Shown in pieces: positions 1-9,707 of a stretch of 64,000 nucleotides of DNA. Numbering within the stretch: position 1 is the first letter of the stretch; the number at the start of each line of letters is the position of its first letter. The translations under genes were made by a program, and so were the position numbers. The DNA comes from Agelas oroides. Lineage: Eukaryota > Porifera > Demospongiae > Agelasida > Agelasidae. The stretch lies in the NCBI GenBank assembly GCA_949130485.1, contig OX422204.1, forward strand, positions 2,390,876 through 2,454,875. Reading direction: 5' to 3'. Below the pieces are notes generated by a model that searched no databases, was not told where the DNA came from, and saw only the letters and a program-made list of their open reading frames with translations.

Positions 1-3000
1 ATGCTGCAGCAGGCCTTTCTGCCAAACAGCAGGAACAAGTCTTGGATGCACGTTATCGAGATATTCAAGATTGCTTGAACCTTGACGAAATATTCCCCCA
101 TCTCTGTCAGCATCACTTATTGACATCTGCTGAGAAGCAGGAGCTCTTGAATCCAATGTACACATCCAATCACAAGATCCACAAGCTAATAACGTGGATA
201 CCCCGAAAGGGATGTGATGCTCTACATCGCTTTATCATTTGCCTAAAACATTCTGCAGACGGTACTGGACATTTGGAGCTGGCAGATACGCTTGAGAAGC
301 AGACAAGAAAAGGACGGCAGTACACAACTAAAAAAGGTATAAGATGCTTGCCTTGTTGCCAAACTGTTGTGCCTTTAGTCAAAGTTGTTGGGATCATGAA
401 GCAGTGCCAGTTATGTATAGCGCTTTTGAGGTTGTATCCATCTTGTACTGCCATCTTGGTGAACCACATGAACATGTTATGGAGATAGCATCTCAGTTTT
501 TGGGGTTTGAGGCTAATTGGCAGAGCTCTGCTGTTCTTGCATTCTAGCTGGCACGGCAGTATGTAAAGAAGTAGCTAGCTTCACACTATATTTGGTGCAA
601 TGCTTTTCATTGCAGGTGTAACTGGGGTAGTCCACTACCCATTCGTAAGGACAGCATTTGTTGTCACTCTGGCATGTATCCTGGGTGTGGTACTGTTGTT
701 TGGTAAGTCAGACATAGTGTATCAGTTCAACCTCCATCATTCCAAAACACTACCATACCCTTTATCAAACTTTGTTGGTCGCACTGTTGAAATGGAAAAA
801 CTAGATGATCTTTTGGACATCAATAACCAAGATGTTCGCATAGTCAGCATTGTTGGATCTCCAGGATTCGGAAAGAGTACTCTGGCAATTCAGGTTGGAC
901 ACAATCTAGTACGGAAAGGATTTATTGTTCACTATGTGAACATGATTGAGGTTTTAGCTGTGGAGGCTTTACCAGAAAAGCTCCTCGATGGCGCAGAAAT
1001 AAAAACTAAAAATGCAACTACTGATCGGCTTCTGAAATGGTCACGAGGTTTGCCATATCCAACAGTGATGATCTTTGATAATTGTGACAATATACTTCAC
1101 AGGCAAAAGAATGAACTACAGGGAATAACAAAAAAGCTACTCCAGTCATCTTCAAAGCTAAAAATTATGATGACCAGTAGGCAAAGAACAATGCAGCTCG
1201 CTAATTTTCGATCATTTCCTTTACGTGAGCTTTCAAGAGAAGCTTCATGTTTCTTACTCCAAAATGTAGTGAAAGATCTTGACTCAATGTTTTGTGAACC
1301 AATGACAAATCTGACAGGCAATGTGCCCCTGGCACTGCTGGTAGTTGGGTCACTTTTGAATCTGCCTGACCCACCCACTCCTGATTCCCTCATTACCGAC
1401 CTCAGGGATCATCTCATGGCAACACTCAGTCCTGAAGACCTTCCAGATGAAGATCGAGTCAATGTTTCCATAGCTTTGTCTTACCAGTACTTGAACCAGC
1501 CGGTACAAAAAGTAGGCAGATACCTTGCAAACTTTCCAGGATCATTTGATAAAAAAGCAGCACGTGAAATTTTACTTACTATTTCTCGCAAAGTGGACTC
1601 TGATAGTTGTGATAAAGTGGATGTACACTTGAATACACTTATGCAGCGATCTCTGCTGGAGTACAATCAACGAACAGATCGATACCAGTTTCACCGTCTT
1701 ATCAGAGAATTTTTTAGAAGTGTTCAGAAGTCTATTGGAAAAAATGGCCTCAAAGAAGCAAGGAGGTTTGCTATTGCCTTCCAGCTGTATTACAGCAAAG
1801 TTTTAGGGTCACTTGCCAACCAATTCTCTCACGATTATGCCGATGCCCTCCACATTCTTGACACCGAAAGACATAACATTGAAAAGCTTCTCCTAAGTTT
1901 CAGCTCTGGTATCACCACCCACACAGTTGCTCTATCTACAGTATTGGCAGTAAATTCCGCACTTGGTAAAAGATTACTGCATTGCCGATTTAGTGCAGAA
2001 GAACTTACTAATCCTATCCTGCAGATTATTACCTATCTTGACAGTGAGTTCACACCCCTTTATATAGACAGGAAAATCCCTCCTCATGTTTATGTAGAAC
2101 TGTATGTCAATTTACTAACTACCCTGGCACGTCTTGAATCTGAAACTGTTGGCTTTGAAAGAGCATTGAACAGACTTGAAGAACGACAAAGTTGGATTGA
2201 ACTCCTAGACTCACACATCCCTGGGAACAGTGCTGCAGCATCATACACAGATTTCTACTCACTCCTAGCAGATTACAATGCTATGCTTGGCAAGCATGAC
2301 GCTGTGAGAAAATGCCATGAGAAAATTCTTAAGAAAGCCAAAGAGTTAACAGACTGTACTCCAGGACAGTGTGACTACTTGAGCATTGGAGCAGCATACC
2401 ATCGCCTTGGAAACTACAAGCAAAGTACAAAATTCCTTGAGTTATTCCTCAAAAAGTCTCAAGTAAGTCCATTTTCAGCAGCTAGTGCTCTGGTCACACT
2501 CCAAAAGGCCTACAAGTCATTAAATGATGTTGACAATTCTAATAAAGCCACAATGAAACTGATTGACCTGTTTCCAGAACTTATGGATGCTAAGTTGCAT
2601 GTAATACACCATGACACTATCGAAAGCATAATAAACTTGTATGTGCAGATTGGGAAAGTTGATGAAGCTTATAGTCTAAAGGAAAAGTTGCTGATGGCTA
2701 AGAAAGAAATTTCAGGACATCCTTCAATTGATTCAGTATCTATAGCAATAGAACTTGCTGCATTCCTCTTCAAAAATGAGAAATACCTAAAAGCAGCCGA
2801 AAAAGGTAAATTTGCTTTGGAAGGAATTCAGCAGCTTTCTCTTAAACAGTTCACTGACACTAAACTTGTTCTTCTTAAACTAATTGGTGTAGCTGAGTAC
2901 TATAATGGGAACAGCTCCGAAAGTTTGGAATACTTGGGACAGTTGGTTGACTCTATTTACGAAAACTACACATCTGCAACAATGGAACAATTAGAAAAGG

Positions 3001-3560
3001 TCCATTATGCATGTTTCTACATAACTATTCAAGGTCAAGCAACATGTGTTAAGATTATTATTACCGACATTATCCTAGTCTGGTTCAAGTTATTCACATG
3101 GATTCCAGTTGGTGCTGTGGACTGGAATGTAGAAATGCCAACATCTAATGAGGAAACGGAAACCCTGAAACCAGATGAACCAACTGAGAGTATTTCAGCA
3201 AACCCCAATGCATTAATAACCCGTGACCAGGATAACATCTATGGACTAATCATGTACCAACTGTCAACTGTGTTGTGGAAGCGTCTAGCTCAGATATCTC
3301 TCCCTTGGTTTTATTTTATAGTTGACTTGATTTGTGCAGCCGTCTTTGCAATTTACAATTTTATTAATTCCATATTCAATACACTCCTAGGTATTGTTTA
3401 TGTAAGGTATTTAATTAACATTTTGTGGATCATTTTTAAATGTTTCATTACATATGTTACTATAGTAGCATCATGTTTATGTCTAGCATTGCCTTGTCGT
3501 TGCTGTTTTGTGGTATACACATACACGCACCGTATATATGACTGGGCTACAAGGCAATAA
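1..3560 (+). CDS. Gene A: CARD - membrane segment - NB-ARC - TPR receptor-like protein (5' partial)
   Basis: Two exons are visible. Exon 1 is open from the window edge to 336 and exon 2 is 616-3560, with a phase-1 intron (donor GT at 337, acceptor AG at 614-615). The first ATG at 42 is probably not the start, because the frame is open from base 3 and aligns with gene C there. Exon 1 encodes a CARD-like death fold (EIFPHLCQHHLLTSAEKQEL, later WIPRKGCDALHRF). Exon 2 opens with a hydrophobic helix (about 650-710). It then has an NB-ARC: NFVGR motif, P-loop GSPGFGKST (855-881), Walker B MIFDNCDN (about 1070), LTGNVPLAL in place of GLPL (about 1310) and FHRLIREFF in the MHD position (about 1690). 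TPR-like helices follow (about 2376-2460), then several hydrophobic C-terminal segments (3250-3540). Apaf-1/NLR-type signalling ATPases have this core. The membrane segments are unusual, and a role in innate immunity or cell death is inference. Confidence 0.8.
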
Positions 3561-3815
3561 TTAACACATAATGCAATATCAATATTTATTTTTTACAAGT
3601 TGTCAAATGTGTTGTAGAAGTTATACTTGTATTTGAAAATTTTTCCCTTGCTTTTTTGTAGTATATTTCCTATTTGGTTTAGATGTGAGTCATTACTCAT
3701 TTGGTACTTGGAGAAACTGGCTCGACTTTGTAGTAAAGTTGTGACTTTTGTTCTCCAGTTGACAAGAATATTGCTTGCCTGTTATATGTCTCTTCATATT
3801 CCTCCTGCATCTTAG
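3561..3815 (+). pseudogene. Duplicated remnant of the NB-ARC gene 3' end
   Basis: Just after the stop of gene A the sequence resembles earlier coding sequence again. Bases about 3606-3680 align with 3262-3330 of gene A, and bases about 3750-3810 align with the C-terminal coding region of gene B near 22525-22575 (shared residues include RILLA). A short open frame at 3627-3815 keeps the hydrophobic character. It looks like the leftover tail of another family member from tandem duplication. It could instead be an alternative 3' exon, but I see no clear acceptor in the right phase. Confidence 0.55.
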
Positions 3816-3860
3816 CCTAGTTCCCAGGCCCACCCAGCTTTTCGTCTGGGAATGAGGCTA
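3813..3860. mobile_element. Short foldback element (TAGCCT...AGGCTA family)
   Basis: The ends TAGCCTAGTTCCCAGGC and the matching inverted right end form a hairpin of 48 bp. The flanks (CCTGCATCT and ACAGTATCT) match at only about half of nine positions, so any target duplication is decayed. It belongs to the foldback family described in the findings. Confidence 0.55.
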
Positions 3861-4463
3861 ACAGTATCTTTTGCCCCCCAAAAAATGTTGTTTTTTTTTT
3901 GCTGCTTACTTCTATTTAGTTCAATTGTGACCATTAGGCAGTCAGATTGTGTCATCAATTCACTCACAAGGCCACACCCACTTCCCGACACACTCACAAT
4001 AGTTCCAAGGCGTCACTGAGTACAATGGCTGCTAGCCCATGTTGTTGCTGGTACTGGTACACCTGTAACACACAATACATCGTCATGGCAACCTCTACCC
4101 TTTGTACAATGCCCTCATAGAGGGAGGGGGAGAAATAGACTAAAATTGAAAAGACCCTAATAAAGCCAGAGTTTGGCTAGTGCTGTCACTACTATTGGCA
4201 TGCTCCTTCTAAAACAGGTACAACTATAGGACAATTAACAATTCAGATTTCAGAAACATTCATGGTGGTAGTACACTAGAGAAATTTCATGCGTAGTTTA
4301 TTATCTGAAGCCAGTGATATTTGACCACAGAAATGGAGCCAGATCCAAGCCAAATCAGAGTCAAATCATGTCCATTATCTATCCCCCTGGGGCCATCCAC
4401 AAGAGTGTGGTTGTGTAAATCTATCTCAAAATTCACTTTCAGCTTTACTAGAAGGCTCTGGAT

Positions 4464-4567
4464 TAGTCTCGCAAGCCAGGTCCAAGTGGGTCTGGCTTAG
4501 CCTCGTACCCAGGCTTTTTCGCAGGGGAGGAGCCTGGGTACGAGGCTAGGTCTGGCTTGCGAGACTA
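4464..4567. mobile_element. Nested foldback elements, each with a perfect 9-bp target duplication
   Basis: The outer element (4464-4567) starts TAGTCTCGCAAGCCAG and ends with its inverse, flanked by GCTCTGGAT on both sides (4455-4463 and 4568-4576). An inner element (4498-4548) starts TAGCCTCGTACCCAGGC and ends with its inverse, flanked by GGTCTGGCT on both sides. One element inserted into another. The same nest occurs in ATG9 intron 2 at 24722-24825 in opposite orientation. Confidence 0.85.
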
Positions 4568-4784
4568 GCTCTGGATAATGGGTTCCCTTTCAGGAAATCT
4601 GTATCACAAGATCATCTCATGAGATCAGGCACCAACCTGTTCAAAGAAGTCGTCTAAGTTTTCAATGTGGTTCCAGCGACTTCCTGGAGAAGACAAAGGC
4701 AAACACAACAGATAGCACAGTGTTTACTTAACTACATTGTACACAATATCGCAACACACGCAATTGACTGTGCTGAATCCTTCA

Positions 4785-4870
4785 CTACTTGTGCCTAAGT
4801 GGTTAAACATTCAACCAAAAGTCCCAGGTTTGAGTCCCCACCTGTTGCTTTCCAGGTAGAGTGTTACCTC
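4785..4870 (+). repeat. tRNA-like SINE fragment
   Basis: A region with a box A-like AAGTGGTTAA and a box B-like GGTTTGAGTCC is followed by low-complexity pyrimidine sequence (4869-4915). A paralogous copy lies at about 24425-24510 on the other strand, inside ATG9 intron 1. Confidence 0.5.
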
Positions 4871-5880
4871 CCCCCCCTCTCTCTCTCTCTCTCTCCCCCC
4901 TCTCCCTCTCCCTTGGGTGACTGGCCTTTGGCCGGAATAGCCCAAGGTACATTTACTGCATCCACAACCCTCCAACAGACACGTATACACCCACACACGC
5001 CAGCTGGCTGTGGTAAAGATAGTGAGAACTGTGAAGGTCCATGTGGGTCGGGGGGGCCTCATCCTCCTCCCCATCTGACTCCTCCGTCTCCAGGCACTGG
5101 TAGTGCACATTCTTCAGAGGCATCTTCAGAGATAAACCTTAGGCCACTCCAAGTTGATTCATTGTTTCACATTTCCCGCCTGCACCATTTTATGAGCTGC
5201 ATTATTTTGTTCATTATGCATATGTTTATTCATTATTGATTCTGTATTTGTGGCTGACAGTTGTGATAGCACTGACAGTGTTGTGATAGCAATGTTTTTG
5301 AACTTTTTACACCCTGTTTGCTCAAAGCCTCTTGTAATGAATAATGAATAGTGAACCGCCCGGCATGTCTTCAGGTTTCCAGTGTAATGGGAAACAATGA
5401 ATCAACTTGGAGTGGCCTTAGGCTTAGTCTTTGAGTTCGAGATCTAGATACGAGTAAGAAATGCTTGTATGATGTAATAACGTATCTTGACATATGACGT
5501 AATGGTACATTAGCGATGATGTATGATACGTGATAAAGACAGACTGAAGAGTGGAGCAGACAGACTCTATTTCTGATGTGGCACAGATGTTGAACAGGAT
5601 TTCTTATGAGTTTCTGAAGAAGACAGCTATTTATGGAGCTGTGCTATCCGTCTCTGGGTGCTCTGTTCTATACTACCTTATCCAACGTAAGGGCTAAGCA
5701 TATAACCCTTGCTCCCACTCCCATGGGTCCCTCAAGGTTACGCATGCAAATGTTGTAAGTGCTGAGTCAGCATATTACTGCCTGCATGAGAGTGGGATCA
5801 ACCGTATTTGGGAGACCAAGTGCGCTACAAATGTGTTCGGCATTAAACTTGTTTACCTGTCCAACCCTACCCCTTACCAT

Positions 5881-6420
5881 AACTCAACTGCAGTACATTA
5901 ATGTTAACATTGGAAGAGGCTTTGTTGGTTTACAAGATTCAAACTGTTCTTTCTCTTCCTCCTCCCTCTCTCCTCCTTCTCTCCTCCCTGTCCCTCCTCC
6001 CTCTCTCCCTCCCTCTCTCCTCCCTGTCCCTCCTCCCTCCCTCTCTCCCTCTCTCCCTCCCTCCCTCCCTCCCTCCCTCCCTCCCTCCCTCCCTCCCTCC
6101 CTCCCTCCCTCCCTTCCTCCCTCCCTCCCTCCCTCCCTCCCTCCCTCTCTCCTCCCTCCCTCTCTCCCTTCCCTCCTCTCTCCCTCCCTCCACACCACAC
6201 ATAGTCAGTATATGTTCATGGTGCTGTTTACGGCTTTCCTTGTGACGTGTCTGCAATTTCGTGACCTCTGGGTCGACAAAATCACCTACGTCAAGAATAA
6301 TCACACTCAACAAAGAGATGTCAATATCAGTGACATCATTGACACAAGCAGCCTTGACCAGTGAGTGGATATGTCTTGTTTGTCCATCTCATTCCCAGTC
6401 TTTCTGTCTCATTCCCAGTC
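5881..6420 (+). pseudogene. Copy of ATG9 exon 4 and its flanks, plus orientation
   Basis: The sequence matches 25358-25860. The exon copy at 6205-6360 has the same 156-nt length, the same acceptor and donor positions and an open frame (YMFMVLFTAFLVT, a membrane helix of ATG9). A (CCCT)n tract precedes it as in the real intron. It joins the inverted block 3951-5700 at breakpoints that correspond to one point in ATG9 intron 3 (near 25350-25360). This is what an inversion inside a duplicated segment would leave. No ATG9 exon 5 follows, so it is a fragment. Confidence 0.8.
5941..6195. repeat. (CCCT)n microsatellite
   Basis: Long CCCT/CTCC tract on the plus strand. Apparent proteins rich in Pro-Ser-Leu or Glu-Gly-Arg here are only the repeat translated. 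Confidence 0.95.
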
Positions 6421-6971
6421 TATATCTGTCAAGTTTCCCAGCTAATGTCTGTCTCATTCCCATTCTGTCCATCTCATTCCCAGCTAATGTGCATTGACGT
6501 CATCACTCTATAGTCAATGAGCACACCTCATAAATTTCCTAAGCTTTTACCCAAATTGCAGTAGCCAGGGTGAGACCTGGCTACAAGATTATCAGTGTAC
6601 TACATCTTCACGTTAGGCATGACTTGTCACAGTCAAGAACTTAACTCATTTTGTACACTAGAATCAGGGCTTGACCGCACATAGTTGAGCAGCCATACAC
6701 CCTGTCACATAAAAGCTCTAATTAAGGCACCTCTCCAATGAAGGCACCCCCTGGAGCTGAAAACACTTTTTCCGCTCCAAAGAGGCTTACATTTATTTTT
6801 AGGGGGTTCCAGTTAGACCTGTTCTTGAAATTTAGCGTACGTGCGCAAATGGCAGCAATGACAATGTCTTTCCACTACACTTACCTACGCTTATGCACGT
6901 TCTAGTTTGAACTGCAGCGCCCAAATGACTGGTAGGGCGTCTAGAGGCGCATCAAAAGCTTGAGCAAAAAG
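6421..6971. other. No gene seen
   Basis: A short degenerate repeat based on CTCATTCCCAGTCT occupies 6385-6490. Beyond that I see no coding, RNA or element signal that I can support. Confidence 0.5.
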
Positions 6972-7565
6972 ACACTACCGTAAAATCGGGATATTTTAAG
7001 CACCGATGCCTATTTTCGAAATTAGCAGCCAGAATGGGTGCTTATTTTCATGGGGTGCTAATAAACGCATGTAATTTTCTCGTAGCGTGCAGTTGTGTGG
7101 GCACGGATTAGCTGTGATATATTTTAGGCCTAGAGCTTTCTCTGCTAATTTCTGTCCAATATTTATAGCTTTTCTGCAACCAGAGATACGGTCAGCAATT
7201 GATCGATCGCTGCCAACCCCCGCCCACCAACGTAAAAGCGCTTGGAACCAACCAATCCATGAGAGGTTTTTGCTAATTCCTGGATATGTTTTATCAAGAG
7301 GCCTTGCCTAAATTTTGGTTTGTATCCCGTGGCGATAGCTTGCTTACAATCGGAGATAGACACTAGCAAAAATTAGCCGCTACGTTCGAAAAAGTCGGAT
7401 TAGCAAATTCACTTCCGTTTGCACGGTAACAGGGCCTTTTCATGTCGGGTGCCTATTTTTGTATGGGTGCTTATAAACGTGATGTGGTTGTTGTAATCAA
7501 AATGGGTGCCTATATTCATGGGGTGCTTATTTTGTGTGGGTGCTTATTATCCCGATTTTACGATA
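6972..7565. mobile_element. Non-autonomous DNA element with inverted ends
   Basis: The left end CGTAAAATCGGGATA at about 6979 and the right end TATCCCGATTTTACG at about 7550 are inverted repeats. Sub-terminal GGGTGCTTATT motifs recur near both ends. There is no transposase frame, so it is a MITE-like element of about 590 bp. Confidence 0.65.
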
Positions 7566-7763
7566 TGTTAGCACCTCTCTAAACAAGGCGCCCCCAATTT
7601 TTCACTCCAAACAAGGCGCTTTTGAGGATCATAATTATTTGTTAACGGTGCCTTAGATGGTAGAATGTTATTATCTCGATCTCATACATATGTCATAGGA
7701 TCCATATCTTCCTCCTCCTCCTTCTAGAAAGTGTTCTTTGACAAAACTACCACTGCTATTGCA

Positions 7764-8015
7764 ATGGGGAAAGCTTTTGGCACTCTTGGCGTCCACATCA
7801 AGCACATAGTCACCTACTCCCTCTCTCCTTTCGAGCAGCGGGCATTTGGTGGCATACTTCGACATGGCATTCCGAACGTATTTCGGAGATTCTTCGATGA
7901 GGTGTTCTATATATTGCCTGGACTGACAACGGCTGGACTGGTGTATCATTATGGGACAAAAGACTTTCATCGCAGAAACAGAAAAAACCCAGCAGACTAC
8001 GAGAATGATGAGTAG
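7764..8015 (+). CDS. UQCRQ: Cytochrome bc1 complex subunit UQCRQ (QCR8 homologue)
   Basis: A single exon encodes 83 aa, the usual length (82 in human). Recognisable blocks are YSLSPFEQRAF near residue 20, GIPNVFRR near residue 38, a hydrophobic helix (LPGLTTAGLVYHYGT) and the conserved C-terminal RKNPADYEND. The protein is the small subunit of mitochondrial complex III that packs against cytochrome b in the inner membrane. I chose the ATG at 7764 because the family starts MGxxFG; the frame upstream is open for 11 codons without an ATG. There is no intron, while most neighbours are intron-rich, so a retroposed origin is possible. The frame is intact. Confidence 0.93.
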   Translation: MGKAFGTLGVHIKHIVTYSLSPFEQRAFGGILRHGIPNVFRRFFDEVFYILPGLTTAGLVYHYGTKDFHRRNRKNPADYENDE

Positions 8016-8964
8016 AGTGACCTTTGTCCTAGGTTGTCATGGACACAGCCACCATGTGTACAACTTGTATCATCTGTATTTAAACCAAGTTAACATGCAA
8101 AGCAAAGTCGGGGTCAGGGGTCAAGTCAGGATAAGCTATGGCGCATGCACAGTCGTTAGGCGGGGGAGCTCCACCTAGTAACAGTTGCTGCAGCGGTCTA
8201 CAACCTGAAAATATTTGAGTGTGCAGAATGGGTAACAGCAAACATCACCCTCGCTCCCACCCTGTACTCACGAGGGGAAGTTCATCAGTCTAAGACATCT
8301 CCATCAGGTATAGATGTTTCCTGATGTGATCAGAGTCAGGTATGTATGTGATGCATGCTATGTACTTTTGTGGGGGCGGATGTCGGGTGATTTTGGCAAC
8401 ACCCAACATTTCCCCCCAAGTGGTGTTTAATTACAGTAAGGTAAATGTTATTTGCTGAAGGATGTTAAGTCTATGGTAGAACATACTTAGTGAGCTACCT
8501 GTCTCAAATCTGCATGGTGTGTACAGGGTGATTGAACTTGAACACCGGACTGGGAGAGTCAAAGCCATTGTGTCTATATTGTAGTGGAAAAAAGGTAGTC
8601 TTGAGTAGGGAGAAAGCAGAAGGAAGGGCTTGAGTGGTGGGGACAAGGGAAAAATAGTAAGGTATGAAGGAAGGAGAGGGGGAGATGCCTGCTTGTATGG
8701 GGAATCATCTTCCTAATCATGAATACCAAGAGTTCATAACAGTAAGAGTGCAACTACCATACGGTTTCTATACCCACCATCTGGACAGTATGACGTAGGC
8801 AATCAGCAGTGAATATAGTAATACTAAGCTGTGAAATTTAAAACTCTTTGTGAATATGTTTTGCCTCTTAAACACTGATGTGACTGAAGGAAAAACGGAC
8901 AGAGCAGGTAAATTAATGTGTGTAGTCAAGTCACATGCTGAAAAAAGCTCATCCACACAGGAAA
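8016..8964. other. No gene seen
   Basis: 3' flank of UQCRQ and intergenic DNA. A short stretch at 8525-8570 could be translated as RVIELEHRTGR and might be an exon of the candidate membrin-like gene ending at 9400, but I cannot support its boundaries. Confidence 0.4.
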
Positions 8965-9112
8965 TTAAAAAGATGACCGACTTAGAATAGTCTCTTGAGT
9001 GTGTAATGATGCCAGCTGAGCAAGTCCGCCTTCCTTTGCCATATTCTTCATGAACTGGTTGATCGCATTCACTCCAACTGGCTGTCGTGCAAACCACACT
9101 TTTGTTTTAGCC
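8965..9112 (-). pseudogene. Fragment of a Crypton-type tyrosine recombinase (DUF3504-like)
   Basis: The minus strand reads PVGVNAINQFMKNMAKEGGL, the block that in DUF3504/Crypton-derived recombinases precedes the YTNHxLRAT catalytic motif. The expected continuation is replaced by an unrelated sequence, so this is a decayed piece. No catalytic residues remain. Confidence 0.55.
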
Positions 9113-9118
9113 CAATCC

Positions 9119-9204
9119 ACACACACATATGCACACATACACACACACACACACATATGCACACACACACACACACACACACATATGCACACACACACAC
9201 ACGC
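9119..9204. repeat. (CA)n microsatellite
   Basis: CACACA tract with ATATGC interruptions. Frames crossing it are artefacts. Confidence 0.95.
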
Positions 9205-9326
9205 ACAGAAAATTTCCTCCAAACTATAGTTAAAAACAGATTGTTTACCTTTGTCTTTCCTGTGAAGTATAACCCAGTGACTTCAAGATTCAGTATTAGG
9301 ACATTGCACATATCTTCTTTTTGCAG

Positions 9327-9400
9327 GACAGATATATATTTTGGGGTGGAATCTTAATCGTGGTGACAATTATGGCACTGTGTATTTGGTACTTGCTGTG
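9327..9400 (+). CDS. Candidate last exon of a tail-anchored SNARE (membrin/GOSR2-like)
   Basis: After a good acceptor (TCTTCTTTTTGCAG ending at 9326) the frame reads DRYIFWGGILIVVTIMALCI, three more residues and a stop, i.e. a C-terminal membrane anchor. Spacing and residues resemble the end of GOSR2 (QDKYxxxGGMLL). I could not place the upstream exons with confidence, so both the gene and its identity are tentative. Confidence 0.35.
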
Positions 9401-9673
9401 ATTAGGCACTCACACTTTTAGGTGGACAATTTTTTCAAACTGAGCTCATCCAACCCTTGTTTATCTGTATTGCCATATTCAGTATACTTTGTGTACACTT
9501 TTGTGTAATGATCATGGTCACATGGTGAAATGTCGCACTCTTGCGGTATCGCGCTGCGCCCTAGAACGCATGCGCAGTATATTATTGGCGGCAATTTGCG
9601 CATTGTGAATGACCAAGCACTCGAGTGTTTCATTACAGAATGCTCCCCCTCTTCGCGCAAAGGGACAAACCTA

Positions 9674-9675
<2 letters not shown>

Positions 9676-9707
<32 letters not shown>

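Larger units (their letters stand above)
3951..5700 (-). pseudogene. Inverted partial copy of ATG9 exons 1-3 and COA1 exon 1
   Basis: This block is the reverse complement of about 23821-25350. ATG9 exon 3 is copied at 3998-4062 (same 65-nt length, donor GTGAGT), exon 2 at about 4634-4680 (intact), and exon 1 at about 5020-5125 (start MPLKNVHYQ readable). The exon-1 copy lacks about 50 bp including its splice donor, so it cannot splice like ATG9. COA1 exon 1 is copied on the plus strand at about 5590-5690; against the real exon it shows three differences, all synonymous. ATG9 exon 5 and later exons are absent. The SINE and nested foldbacks of ATG9 introns are copied too, so they predate the duplication. 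Confidence 0.8.

Noticed and set aside
600-3560. NB-ARC gene A starting at the ATG at 600
   Set aside because: That ATG lies upstream of the acceptor AG at 614-615; joining to the CARD exon in phase 1 is supported by genes B and C.
5884-6313. Open frames of Pro/Ser/Leu or Glu/Gly/Arg across the CCCT tract (likewise 25193-25857, 39734-40147, 43932-44222, 33759-34273, 60286-60552)
   Set aside because: They are translations of simple repeats in several frames at once; the real exons nearby use different boundaries.
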